Positions 35,173-45,600 of a stretch of 64,000 bases of DNA are shown piece after piece. The stretch covers positions 310,001-374,000 of the forward strand of contig CAVYJC010000011.1 in assembly GCA_963768715.1 (NCBI GenBank), in the 5' to 3' direction. The notes below the pieces were generated by a model. It made no database searches and was not told the DNA's origin. It saw nothing but the letters and a program-made list of their open reading frames with translations. A program made the translations under genes and the position numbers. Every line of letters starts with the position of its first letter. Within the stretch, counting starts at the first letter, position 1. The DNA comes from DATKEJ01 sp963768715. GTDB taxonomy: Bacteria; Bacteroidota; Rhodothermia; Rhodothermales; DATKEJ01.

Positions 35173-37410
35173 GACCAGTTTCGCAATCCGCGATTTGAGT
35201 CTCAGGCTGTTGGTGACCACCGAGACGCTTGACAAGGCCATCGCAGCCGATGCAATCATCGGATTCAACAGGAGTCCTATGAGCGGGTACAAGACGCCCG
35301 CTGCGACGGGTATCCCCACCACGTTGTAGGCAAAGGCGAAAAACAAATTCTGCTTGATCACCCTCATCGTGAGTCGAGCCGCCTGAATCGCGTCGGACAC
35401 AGATCGAAGGTCATCCCGAACCAGTGTTACGTCCGCCGTTTCTATCGCGACGTCGGTGCCGGTTCCGATTGCGATTCCCACGTCGGCTGCCGCCAATGCG
35501 GGAGCGTCATTGATACCGTCGCCGACGACGGCAACGCAGGAGCCCTCGCTCCGGAGACGTTCGACGAGCGCGGCTTTGCCTTGAGGACTGGTTTCGGCGA
35601 ATACTTCGTCGATTCCTAACTCCCTGGCGACGGCCTCGGCCGCAACCAGTTGATCGCCGGATGCCATGACGATACGGAGGCCGAATTCCTTGAGACGCGC
35701 AACGGCCTCGCGACTCGTAGGGCGGATGCGGTCGTTGAGGTCGATGGCGCCCGCCAAGCGACCGTCTATCGCGATGAAAACGCTTGCGCGCGCCTCAACT
35801 TTGCCAATGTCAATTTCGTCGAGGGAAGAACCCAGCTCAGACTCGAGAAACGTTCGGGTACCGACGGTGATGGCCTGCCCGAGAACACGCCCTCGGATCC
35901 CTCCACCCACGAGCACCTCGACATCGGTTGCTTGTACCAGTCCCAGGTGGGCGTCTTTCCCCGCTTCCACGATGGCCTTGCCGATTGGATGTTCCGATTG
36001 CTGCTCGAGCGACGCGGTCATTTTCAAGACGGATGACGAATCGAATCCGTCGACTACTCGCAGATCCAGGAACTGAGGGATACCCTCCGTGAGTGTGCCC
36101 GTCTTGTCGACCACGATTGTGTCCACGCTTTCGAGGCGTTCCAGGACGTCACCTCCGCGCATGAGCACCCCCTTCGTGGCGGCACTGCCAATCCCGACGA
36201 CGATGGCGGTAGGCGTTGCCAGGCCGAGCGCACAGGGGCATGCTATGATGAGCACCGATACGAAGACGACAACGGCGAAGGCGTACGCAGGGGGCGGACC
36301 CACGGCGATCCATACGATGAACGAAAGCGTGGCAATGGCCAGGACCGACGGAACGAATATCGCCGCCACCTTGTCGGCAAGATGCTGGATCGGCGGTTTT
36401 CGGCCCTGGGCGTCACGAACGAACTCGACGATTCGACTCAGAACCGTATCGCGCCCGACTCGCGTGACGCGGACCGTGAGCGCTCCAGCACCGTTCATTG
36501 TTCCCGCGACAACCTCATCGTCCGGTTCCTTCGAGACGGGGAAAGGCTCACCTGTGAGCATGCTTTCGTCCACGTCCGAACGCCCTGCCGCCACGACGGC
36601 ATCGACCGAGACGCGGCTTCCAGGCTTGACCAATACCATGTCCCCGACTCTGATCGATCGGAGCGGAACCTCCACAACTTCTTCGCCTTCGATCCGAAAC
36701 GTCGTGTCAGGCTGCAGCGCCACGAGCTTCCGGATGGCGTCTTGCGTTCCCGATTTGGCCCTGGCTTCCAGGAGACGGCCGAGGAGCACAAGTGTTATGA
36801 TTACGGCGGCCGCCTCGAAGTACACGTGCAACTCGGGCCCGGCCTCGAGGAATCTCTCTGGAGCAACCGTGGCGACGACGCTGTACAGATATGAGGAGCC
36901 GACCCCGAGCGAGATCAGGCTGTTCATGTTCGCCGACCCCTGTCGCAGCGCCTTGAAGGCATCCGAGAAAATGGGCCGGCCTGCGACAATCACGACCGGC
37001 GTCGTCAGGATGAACAAAATCCACGATCGGTAGGGGAGGGCGGAGAATGCCGGGATCATGGAAAGGATGAGCACCGGGGCGCTCAGGGCGGCCGAGATTG
37101 CGAACCGCTTGAGCGCAACGGAGACGGGTTTCGACGAGGTGTCCGAACCAGACCGCGGCTCGCCGTTTTCCATTTGTCCGACCTCGAAGCCGGTTCGCTC
37201 CACAATCCGGCGCAGCGATTCAATTGATTCGGCGTGCGGATCAAAGGTGACGGCCGCCTCATTCGTCGCAAAATTGACAGAGGCATCAACCACGCCGTCC
37301 GACCGATTCAGCTGCCTCTCGAGTCGCAGCGCGCAGGCGGCACATTCCATTCCCTCGATCGGAAGTCTCGCTTCGACCTGATCACGGGGCTTGACTGCCG
37401 CTATTTCCAT
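35167..37410 (-). CDS. copA: copper-translocating P-type ATPase (CopA-like, P1B)
   Basis: 747 aa. An N-terminal heavy-metal-binding domain holds G-M-E-C-A-A-C (Cys pair). Then come the eight-helix P1B architecture with E-S-M-L-T-G-E-P-F (phosphatase), the metal-binding C-P-C in I-I-A-C-P-C-A-L-G-L, the phosphorylated D-K-T-G-T-L-T, S-E-H-P-I, G-D-G-I-N-D-A-P-A-L, and the C-terminal helices with Y-N and M-A-L-S-S-V-S-V-V-T-N-S, the copper-exporter type. It pumps Cu+ out of the cytoplasm. There is one metal-binding domain, and no copper chaperone or CsoR/CueR regulator next to it. Confidence 0.95.
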   Translation of the reverse strand: MEIAAVKPRDQVEARLPIEGMECAACALRLERQLNRSDGVVDASVNFATNEAAVTFDPHAESIESLRRIVERTGFEVGQMENGEPRSGSDTSSKPVSVALKRFAISAALSAPVLILSMIPAFSALPYRSWILFILTTPVVIVAGRPIFSDAFKALRQGSANMNSLISLGVGSSYLYSVVATVAPERFLEAGPELHVYFEAAAVIITLVLLGRLLEARAKSGTQDAIRKLVALQPDTTFRIEGEEVVEVPLRSIRVGDMVLVKPGSRVSVDAVVAAGRSDVDESMLTGEPFPVSKEPDDEVVAGTMNGAGALTVRVTRVGRDTVLSRIVEFVRDAQGRKPPIQHLADKVAAIFVPSVLAIATLSFIVWIAVGPPPAYAFAVVVFVSVLIIACPCALGLATPTAIVVGIGSAATKGVLMRGGDVLERLESVDTIVVDKTGTLTEGIPQFLDLRVVDGFDSSSVLKMTASLEQQSEHPIGKAIVEAGKDAHLGLVQATDVEVLVGGGIRGRVLGQAITVGTRTFLESELGSSLDEIDIGKVEARASVFIAIDGRLAGAIDLNDRIRPTSREAVARLKEFGLRIVMASGDQLVAAEAVARELGIDEVFAETSPQGKAALVERLRSEGSCVAVVGDGINDAPALAAADVGIAIGTGTDVAIETADVTLVRDDLRSVSDAIQAARLTMRVIKQNLFFAFAYNVVGIPVAAGVLYPLIGLLLNPMIASAAMALSSVSVVTNSLRLKSRIAKLVS

Positions 37411-37742
37411 TACAAAACCCTCAAGTTCGGACGAAGGCTATTAACGCGGATGTACGCCTAAGGCTCCAAGTGAACCCTCGGCACGCACGAAACCTCGGGA
37501 CGCCAGCTCTGAACATCCCAAAATAGTAGACGTGTAGTGTTGTTATAACTGTGACGTAAGCACGAATGAACATTTATATCATGCACTACATGAAGTTAAT
37601 AGACTCGAATTATGACCCAGTCGGGACTGATTATCATGGTCGTTTCGCCGTAAATTTCGAGTATGTTGATCTTGGGCCGATCCGGGGCGTACTAGGAAGC
37701 GACGCGCGTAAACCTGAGCTTTAGTCACGTAAGCACCGAAAG
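37411..37742. other. 332-base gap between copA and thiolase
   Basis: No gene is supported. The middle is AT-rich, and the 10-mer ACGTAAGCAC occurs twice (37554-37563 and 37727-37736). GCACGAAACCTCGG (37485-37498) differs by one base from a 14-mer after the kinase gene at 52977. A TAAATTTCG at about 37651 could be a -7 box for the thiolase gene. Confidence 0.5.
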
Positions 37743-38933
37743 ATGAGAGAAGTATATATCGTTGCGGCGGTTCGAACGCCAATCGGGAAGTTCGGAGGTT
37801 CGTTAAAGGACCATTCGCCGGTCGATCTTGCGGCCCATGTCATGACGCATGCCCTCGAGGTTGCCGGCATTAGCGGATCCGCGCTCGATTTCTACGCTTT
37901 CGGAAATGTTCTGCGGGCCGGTCACGGCCAATTAATTCCAAGGCAGGCCGCTTTGAAGGCGGGAATTCCGGAAGAGGTGGACGGCGTTGCGCTGGACATG
38001 GTCTGCTCGTCTGGCATGATGAGTTTGATAACCGGCGCTAGTCTGATTCGCTCCGGTGACGCCAAAGTCGTTCTGACGGGTGGCGTCGAGTCGATGTCGG
38101 GTACGGGGTTCTATCTTTCCTCACGGGCACGCTGGGGGTACAAGTTTTTGATGGGCGCGCCGGAGGAGGTTAAAGATCTCCTCCTTTATGACGGACTCAC
38201 GGATCCAATGTCCGGTGAGGCTATGGGCGTACAGTCCGAGCGGCTCGCAAGCGAGCTCGGCATCGAGAGGAGAGACCTCGATGAGGTCGCCATGGCGTCG
38301 CATGCCCGTGCGCTTTCTGCGACCAGGGATGGGAGGTTTTCAGACGAGATCGTTCCGCTGTCGCTTCGCGTGAAACGGGATACGGTCGAGTTTGGGGAAG
38401 ACGAGGGCATTCGTCCAGATACGACGTTGGAAAGTCTTGGGTCGTTGAGGCCTGCATTTGACTCCGCCGGTGTTTTGACGGCCGGGAATTCAAGCCAGAT
38501 CAGTGACGGTGCGGCGGCGATTCTGCTCGCATCGGGGGAAAGTGTGTCAGAACTGGGATTAACGCCGCTGGCGAAAGTCCTCGGCGGTGCTTGGTCGGCG
38601 GGGCCATCGTGGCGGTTTCCCGAGGCGCCGATTCCGGCCGTTACGAAACTGTTGGATCGGATCGATCGGTCGATCGACGACTTCCAGCTGTTTGAGAATA
38701 ATGAGGCCTTTGCGATGAACAGCATTCTGTTCCATCGCATGCTTGGCGTGCCGTTCGATCGGCTCAACGTGCACGGCGGCGCCATTGCGCTTGGGCATCC
38801 CATTGGCTGCAGCGGTTCGAGGATACTTGTAACCCTGACGCATGCATTGAAGACACGCGCAGAAGAGGCGGGCGTTGCAGCCATCTGTCACGGGACCGGC
38901 GGCGCGACCGCAGTGGCAATTGAGCGGGTCTGA
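37743..38933 (+). CDS. acetyl-CoA C-acyltransferase (thiolase)
   Basis: 396 aa. It joins or cleaves acyl-CoA chains (acetoacetyl-CoA or longer 3-ketoacyl-CoA). Seen: the nucleophile Cys in D-M-V-C-S-S-G-M-M (about residue 90), the base His in A-I-A-L-G-H-P-I-G-C-S-G-S-R, and the acid Cys in I-C-H-G-T-G-G-A-T-A. The family's usual N-K-V-C-G-S-G is D-M-V-C-S-S-G here. No beta-oxidation or ketogenic partner is adjacent, so degradative versus biosynthetic use is open. Confidence 0.93.
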   Translation: MREVYIVAAVRTPIGKFGGSLKDHSPVDLAAHVMTHALEVAGISGSALDFYAFGNVLRAGHGQLIPRQAALKAGIPEEVDGVALDMVCSSGMMSLITGASLIRSGDAKVVLTGGVESMSGTGFYLSSRARWGYKFLMGAPEEVKDLLLYDGLTDPMSGEAMGVQSERLASELGIERRDLDEVAMASHARALSATRDGRFSDEIVPLSLRVKRDTVEFGEDEGIRPDTTLESLGSLRPAFDSAGVLTAGNSSQISDGAAAILLASGESVSELGLTPLAKVLGGAWSAGPSWRFPEAPIPAVTKLLDRIDRSIDDFQLFENNEAFAMNSILFHRMLGVPFDRLNVHGGAIALGHPIGCSGSRILVTLTHALKTRAEEAGVAAICHGTGGATAVAIERV

Positions 38934-38985
38934 GCCGATTGCCCGCTTATATTGATAAGGTGTTGAAGGATTGGAGAGTGCGGCC

Positions 38986-39013
38986 GGGATTCGGGATCAG
39001 GACTCGGGCGCTA
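38986..39013 (+). repeat. degenerate 7-bp tandem repeats before the tail-like gene
   Basis: Units GGGATTC, GGGATCA, GGACTCG, GGCGCTA. This is the left member of the heptad family described at 41264 and 53061. Confidence 0.5.
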
Positions 39014-39056
39014 TTGTTTGGTCAAAAGTAGTGCCAGAAACCAGCAGGGGGGAGGC

Positions 39057-41256
39057 ATGTTCAGATTCGGAATCTGCGTGATCGTCATAGTCTTCGGTGC
39101 AACATGCGAAGCTGCTCGGTCGCAGACACCCGGCGAAATCGGTCATCAGGGAATTCTCACGGATTCACTTGGGAATCCGATCGTGGAAGGCACCTTCCAG
39201 GTGATGTTTTCGCTCTATGACCAAGCAAGCGGTGGAACGGCGCTTTGGTCCGAGGAACAGTCCGTCTCCGTTGAAGAAGGCCTTTTCACAGTTCTTCTCG
39301 GCGCCGTGAATCCAATCGATTTGCCGTTCGATGAGCCATACTGGCTTGAAGTGAAGGTCGATGGCGACGAACTTGACCCGAGGCTGCGCTTCACGGCGTC
39401 GCCATACAGCCGCCGCGCCGCAACGGTCGATTCCGTTGGGCCGGAAGCGGTGCGGCCTGGATCACTCCCGACAGATCGCCTCGACGCGAGCAGCGCCCCC
39501 TTGAACGCAATCCTTGCCGTTTCAGCCACCGATTCGGCCGGCTGGCGCCTCTTGGGCTCCGAAAACATTGTCGATAAAGGAATCCTCAGCACAAAGATCA
39601 GTCCAATCGGAGGTGGCACAGGTCAGATTCTTGCCGTTCAGGGCGACAGTGTGGGATGGACCGATCCGCCGGCGATTACCGGGGCGGCCATCCCGAACAA
39701 ATCAGTTCGGTCGACAAAGCTCAATTCCGAAGACGGCGTCGTCGATGAAGTGATGGTGGCAGCTTCGGGCGACAGCGTGGTGTGGTCAAAAGTCGGCACG
39801 AGCATGATCGGGAACCAATCGGTCACCAGATCCAAACTGTCGCCTCTTGGCTCATCGGCAGGGCAGATGCTCGTCGTACGCGGCGATTCGGTCGATTGGG
39901 CCTCAGCCACTGCCTTAGATCCGGGTTCGATTCCGCCATCAAAAATCGGGAGTGCGGATGCCGGACAAGGTGAAGTTCTGCTGGTAACGGCCGACGATAC
40001 GGCAGGCTGGGGACTGGTGGCAGCGGGGCTCGATTGCTAACAAGGGCGTAACGGCGCCGAAGATCGATCCTGCCGGTGCGACCGAGGGGCAAATCCTGAC
40101 CGTCGAAGGGACGGATGCGGTCTGGAAGGATCCCGCCGGCATTAGTAAGGGCAGCATCGCGTACGACAAGATTTCCTCCTCAGCCGGTTCACTCGGTCAG
40201 GTGCTGGCAGTCGCCAGCGGTGATACGGTCTCGTGGAGTTCGATTACATCGGAGAACATCGCCGCCGGCTCGATTACACCTTCTCGGCTCAGCGTCAGCG
40301 GCGCAGGGGACGGTCAAGTACTTCATGCAGATGGCGGAAATGCGACCTGGGGAACGATCGCGGGCTCTGCGATAGACAATGCGTCTATTCCAATCGGGAA
40401 AATTGCGCCAGCTCCAGCAAGTCCAGGAAATATAATAGGTTATAACGGGACCTCTGTAACATGGGTGGATGATGGACTCTCGCTGCCTTTCAGCGGATCC
40501 GTCGCTTCGGTGGACACATTCGGTCTCCGGATCAGTAGTCCGAGCATCCTCGAGGGTTCAGGTTTTGCGATTCAGGGGATCATGACGTCTCAGGATGGAG
40601 GAGCCTTCGCTACGGCGGTCCGTGGTGAAAACAGAAGCACATCGGCTCTGGGGATCGGCGTTTGGGGTTCACACGACGGCGGCGGCTGGGGCGTGTACGG
40701 CCGAAGCACGAGCGGTCGAGGCGTTTACGGTTCGAGTCCCGACGGTTTTGCCGGCTATTTTTCGGGAAACGTGCGTGTCACCGGCTCAATTGAGAAGGCC
40801 GGCGGCTCGTTCAAGATTGATCACCCGCTGGATCCCGAAAACAAGTATCTGCTTCATAGTTTTGTCGAGAGTCCTGACATGATGGACGTCTACAACGGCA
40901 ATGTGACGCTGGATGCCTCTGGACAGGCCGTCGTGCAGCTTCCTGACTGGTTTCAGGCGCTGAATGTCGACTATCGATACCAATTGACCCCGATTGGGGC
41001 GCCTGGACCAAACCTGTACATCGCGCAGGAGGTTACAGCCAATGCATTTCGTATCGCAGGTGGGTCTGCGGGAATGAAGGTCTCGTGGCAAGTGACAGGA
41101 ATCAGAAATGACGCCTGGGCGCGTCAGAATCGCATTCCTGTCGAAGAGCCAAAGGAAGGAGCTGAGCGCGGCACGTATCTGCATCCCGAAGCGTTTGGCG
41201 TAAGCCCGTCTCTCGGGCTGGATGCAGCGACCGACCAGCGCCTGAACGAGCGTTGA
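39057..41256 (+). CDS. secreted phage-tail-like/collagen-like repeat protein, frameshifted in this sequence
   Basis: ATG 39057 has a GGGGGGAGG stretch directly before it; the frame opens at 39018. The first part ends at 40041 and the rest, from about 40021 to 41256, is in the next frame. Removing one G of the GGGG at 40025-40028 joins them as A-A-G-S-I-A-N-K-G. The joined protein of about 732 aa has a signal peptide, an N-terminal beta domain (P-Y-W-L-E-V-K-V-D-G, about 30-125), many repeats of the type G-Q-x-L-x-V-x-x-D-S-V-x-W, and a C-terminal module with F-K-I-D-H-P-L-D-P, H-S-F-V-E-S-P-D-M and V-S-W-Q-V-T-G-I-R, a combination seen in large surface proteins of many phyla. Binding or adhesion is likely; no enzyme domain. 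Confidence 0.75.
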
Positions 41257-41263
41257 TCGACGT

Positions 41264-41291
41264 TTCAAGTTCCCGATTCCGGGTTCCAGGT
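41264..41291 (+). repeat. 7-bp tandem repeats after the tail-like gene
   Basis: Units TTCAAGT, TCCCGAT, TCCGGGT, TCCAGGT. Read on the minus strand they give CCTGGA and CCCGGA words, which match the units at 53061-53095, so the same heptad family lies in opposite orientation at the two places. Confidence 0.6.
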
Positions 41292-41411
41292 CACGAGCTG
41301 CCGTAAAGTCTGATTGCGATTGACAGCCCTGAAACAGGTTCGGGAGGGTTGCATGGCGTGAGCCTCCAAGTCCGGAGCAAAGGGGCAATCGCGCAGACGG
41401 AAGCGGTGGCG

Positions 41412-41435
41412 CAAGTACCAAGTACCAAGTACCAA
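41412..41435 (+). repeat. CAAGTAC tandem repeat
   Basis: CAAGTAC occurs three times without interruption, followed by CAA. Exact copies, 7-bp period. Confidence 0.9.
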
Positions 41436-41530
41436 TAGAAAAATAGCCTAATACGCTTGATAACTATTATTATCACGCGTATCTTATGTCATTGTAATTA
41501 TTGAACCTGTGTGCCCTACCTTTTGATCCT

Positions 41531-41572
41531 AGCAATTAGCAACTAGCAACTAGCAATTAGCACCTAGCACCT
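41531..41572 (+). repeat. AGCAACT-type tandem repeat, six units
   Basis: Units AGCAATT, AGCAACT, AGCAACT, AGCAATT, AGCACCT, AGCACCT, with a fixed 7-bp period, end 36 bases before the integrase start. Confidence 0.9.
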
Positions 41573-41608
41573 CTCCCTCAACCGGAGGCAACCACTTGGA
41601 GGCATGAG

Positions 41609-42556
41609 ATGACGGTTGAACGGAAAGACACGATCCTGATTCGCTCCTCACGGACGGGAATCGCGCAGGATACGTCGGATCTCCTGCCGATCTACCTCCT
41701 GCGGTTCGATCGTGAACAGACACGGCGCGCGTACGCTAACGATCTAAAGCAATTCTTCAAGTCAGAGTGCATTTCTCTTGACGTGGCGCGTACGGTTAAC
41801 TTCGTAGACGTCAACACGCACCTTTCGGATATGGAATCGGTTGGTGCGAAGCCGACAACGATTCAGAGGCGTATCGCCGCTCTCAGAGGCTTTTTTGAAT
41901 GGCTGATCGCCCTGAATCTTGTTCAGATCAATCCCGCGAGCCGCCAGGTCGTTCGCAACGTTCGCCGGGTTGCATCCAAGGATCGCGCCATCACGGTGCT
42001 AACATCCGAGCAAGCTCGAAGGCTTCTCTCGGCCACTGAGCACGCCGGTGAAGCAGCGCTGCGAGACTACACGATGATGTCCGTCATGCTGCACTGTGTT
42101 CTACGGCGGTCCGAGGTCTCATCGATGGATATGTCGCACATCAGGCAGATCGGTGGCTACTGGGTCGTTCACCTTCCCTTCACAAAAGGCGGCTCCGAGC
42201 AGTACGTAAAGATGCCGGATCACGTCAAAGAACTCGTCGATCGCATGTCGGCTCATTACGGGATCCAGTCCGGGCCGGTGTGGCGCTCGATGAGCAGGAA
42301 TGCATCGAAAGGCCGACGCCTCTCCCCCGGTGGTGTGTATCGTATTGTGAAGCGAACAGCCGAGAGAGCGGCGCTTTCAGAAGAGATTGGAGCTCACACG
42401 CTACGACACACGGGCTGTACGCTCGCGATCGAGTCGGGCGCTTCGCTGCAGCAGGTGCAGACACATGCCCGGCACAAGAGCATCGAGACGACGATGATCT
42501 ACGTGCACCAGCGGGATAAGCTGCGAGACAGTGCGGCCGATAAGATCAAGATCTGA
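41609..42556 (+). CDS. tyrosine-type site-specific recombinase (integrase)
   Basis: 315 aa with an N-terminal SAM-like core-binding domain (about 20-115) and catalytic domain. All six active residues are in place: Arg about 166 (V-L-R-R-S-E), Lys about 193 (F-T-K-G-G), His 263 and Arg 266 (H-T-L-R-H-T), His about 289 (A-R-H-K-S) and the nucleophile Tyr about 298 (M-I-Y-V-H). It is XerC/D-like in size and may be a mobile-element integrase rather than chromosomal Xer. Its last 14 codons and 3' flank are present again at 49349-49435. It is convergent with an RND efflux operon. 7-bp tandem repeats flank it on both sides. Confidence 0.93.
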   Translation: MTVERKDTILIRSSRTGIAQDTSDLLPIYLLRFDREQTRRAYANDLKQFFKSECISLDVARTVNFVDVNTHLSDMESVGAKPTTIQRRIAALRGFFEWLIALNLVQINPASRQVVRNVRRVASKDRAITVLTSEQARRLLSATEHAGEAALRDYTMMSVMLHCVLRRSEVSSMDMSHIRQIGGYWVVHLPFTKGGSEQYVKMPDHVKELVDRMSAHYGIQSGPVWRSMSRNASKGRRLSPGGVYRIVKRTAERAALSEEIGAHTLRHTGCTLAIESGASLQQVQTHARHKSIETTMIYVHQRDKLRDSAADKIKI

Positions 42557-42590
42557 CGTCGAAAATCTTTCGTCGAAGGTCGAGCGTCCA
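42511..42590 (+). repeat. long direct repeat, copy A (integrase 3' end plus flank)
   Basis: It covers the last 14 codons of the integrase and about 34 bases after the stop. Copy B is 49349-49435 in the same orientation. In the coding part there are seven base differences, of which six change no amino acid and one gives Asp to Asn; the non-coding part is also conserved. Confidence 0.85.
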
Positions 42591-42593
42591 TCG
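42559..42593 (+). repeat. 7-bp period repeats after the integrase
   Basis: Units TCGAAAA, TCTTTCG, TCGAAGG, TCGAGCG, TCCATCG, each starting TC. Part of the copy A/B repeat. Confidence 0.6.
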
Positions 42594-42685
42594 GCTACTG
42601 ACTGATGCCCTTCCGTTGAGACCAATTCGGTCCAGTCCCCCACCCTGCTCGCTGTAGCATCGACGTGGACTACAAACTTCAGCCG

Positions 42686-45600
42686 TCAAGAGGCTGCCAC
42701 CTTGTGTCCGAAACGTTGCAGCAGCGCGAGTCGGCCCTCCTCGAAGAGCGAGTAGAATATTGGGACGTAGACCATGGTGAGGAAGGTCGAGACCATAAGT
42801 CCTCCTATCGCGACTACCGCCAGGGGCGAGAGACGTTCGAGACCGATAGCCCACTCCGCCGCAATCGGAATCATCCCCACCGAAGTGCCCACGGCCGTCA
42901 TCAGTATTGGTCGCGTACGGATTCGAACCGAGTCAATGAGCGCATCGTGTACGCTGGCTCCTCCGGCTCGTGCCGTCGAAATGAAGTCGATCAGTAGAAT
43001 GGAGTTCTTTACAACGATACCGGCGAGCAGGATCATTCCCATCATCGAGGGCATGCTGCCGTGTTTGCCTGCAAGGAGCATGCTCCATGCCGCACCGATC
43101 AGGGCAAGTGGAATGGCTGACATAATCGTGAGAGGATGGAGCCAGGATCGAAATGCCGGCACCAACGAAAAATAGAGCAGGATCAGCCCCAGGATTAGTG
43201 CTTGACCGAGTCGACCAAAGGACTCCTGCATCTGCTTGATTTCGCCCTCGTGGCTGATGTGATAACCGGGTGGCAGCCTGAATCCTGCCAGCGCAGTTTC
43301 AACGTCCTCCTGCATATGCGAGATGGGTCGCTTCGTACGAAACGCGGTGATGTCGAGTGTCCGCTGGAGGCCCTGGCGAGTTATAACCGGGGTGGTGAAA
43401 TGGCGCTCGATGTGCCCGAGTTGTTCCAGAGGGACTGAGCCGTGCGGAGTGAGGACAGGAAACGTTTCGAGCTGGGCAGCGTGCTCGCGCTGCTCCGAGT
43501 CAAGTTGCAGCCAGATATTGAGGCCGTCTTGATTGGGAACGCGGAAGATCGAGCCCGGCAGGCCGCGAACTACTCCCTGGAGTTGACCTGATATCGCTGA
43601 TGGCGATACCTGATACAGAGCCAGTTTCTCGGGGGCGGCCGTGAATCCGATCTCTTCGTTATCCATTGTCCAGGAGCGGGTGATTGAAGTCGCATCCCGG
43701 ACGTGGTTTCTCAGGCGCTGCTCCACCAGAGAACCGAGTGAGTCAAGTGTGGCCAGATCGGGACCGGAAATCATGACGTCAACCGAGGCGCGGATGCTTG
43801 AAAGCGGAGTAGCCCCAAAGTCGAATACATCCATAGTCTTCACGCCGGGCAGCACCTGTAGTCTGTTGCGAAGATCAGTCTCTATTTCCCAGATCGTGTT
43901 CTCGCGATGAAAGCGGTCGACGAGGTGGACGGTGATTTGCCCCTGCTGGGCCGTTCGTCCGGCCCCGAATGAGATGACCGCCGGCTCCGATCCGATGACC
44001 GATGAGATCGAGGTAACCTCCGGCCGTTCTTGGATGACTTTCTCCATGCGAGTCAATATCGCATCTGTGCCGGTGAGCGATGTATTGGCATCAGTCTCGA
44101 AGTTGATCTTGACGATGCCGGTATCCATCGGCGGCATGAGATCGCGACCGACGAGGGGCATCTGGAGCGCTGCTGCGACCAGCAAAATAATGCCGGCCAG
44201 GAGGAAGAGGAACCGATGTTGCAGGGCCGTCCCAGTGAGTCGGACGTAGAACTCACGGATGGGTGTGACCACGTATTCGTCGAACTTGTAGATGAGTCGT
44301 TCGAACCGATTGCGACCAGCGTTTCGAGTTCGACGCAGGATTACTGGCGCCAGCAATGGGATAATTGTCACGGAGACCACGTAGGAGGCGATCAACGCGA
44401 TAGTCAGGGAGATCGACAGGGGTCGGAGTACGGTTTGTACAAAGCCGCCGATGAAAATAATGGGTAGCAGCACCATGACGGTGGCGTAGGTTCCCGAGAA
44501 GATCGCCAGCATGACCTCTTTTGTCCCTCTGAGCACGGCGTCACGCACGTTTGTGCCGACATCGTGATAGTGACGCTCGATGTTTTCGAGTACGACGATG
44601 GCGTCGTCGAGAAGCATACCGACTGCGATAATCACGGCAGTCAGGGTGACCATATTGAATTCGTACCCAATGAGCCACATTACCGCAAATGTGAGCAGGT
44701 AGGTGAAAGGAATGGATATAGCAGCCAGCACCATGCCACGTACATCGGCGAGGAACAAGAAAATCACCAGGATGGTCATGAGAATGGCGTCACGAAGGGC
44801 GTCGAGCATGTTGCCTACGGACAACCCAATGAGTTCGCCCTGGGTGTCAGGAATGCTGAAGTCAATGCCCGGATAGGTCTGTTCAAGCTCCGGCAGGACA
44901 CTCGCGACGTCGGTGATGGTATTTAGCGCGACGCCGCTGGTAGCGCGCTGGATTGCCACCGCGATGGCAGGCTCTCCATTGCCGTGATACGAGCTTTGGG
45001 GTTCGAAGATCGAGCGATGGATTCTCGAGACATCCCCGAGGTATACGTCGCCGCCGTCGCGATGCGCGATAGGAATGCGGCCAATATCGGACACACGCTG
45101 GAACTGCCCGACCCGTTTCAGGAGGAACTGGCTATCGCCGGTGATTAGGAGGCCCATCGGCTGATTTGCGTTAAAAGCGGCCAAGGTTTGGCGAATCATC
45201 GACGCCGTCAGATGGTATCGTTCAAGGGCGTCGCGGTTGAGGTCAACTCGAATCACAGGTTGATGTGCTCCAAACACCTCGACATTGGCAACTTCTGCCA
45301 GTTGCAAGAGCCTCTCTTTGATCGTGTTGTCGGCGAGTTGGCGCACCATCGACAGGTCGAGTGACGAATCCTCTTTTGGGCGCAGCGCAAGGGTCAGTAC
45401 GGCTGGCGTTGCCGACGAAACCTTGAAGATCATGGGAGGACGTAGGGACTCCGGCAGAAGAGCCTTAATCTTCTGAAGTCCGTTTGCCACGTCCGTGGCC
45501 GCGCCGCTAAGGCCTTTGGCATACTCGAATTCAACGGTCACTGCCGAGACCTCGTCTTTGCTGACCGATGTGACCAGCCTCACCCCTTCGATAGTATTGA

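Larger units (their letters stand above)
41257..41608. other. 352-base repeat-rich gap before the integrase
   Basis: No gene is supported. It contains three separate 7-bp tandem repeat tracts, annotated separately. Starts and stops of flanking genes are clear. Confidence 0.6.

Noticed and set aside
41412..41572. CRISPR array
   Set aside because: Units are 7 bp with no spacers and no cas genes; these are simple tandem repeats.
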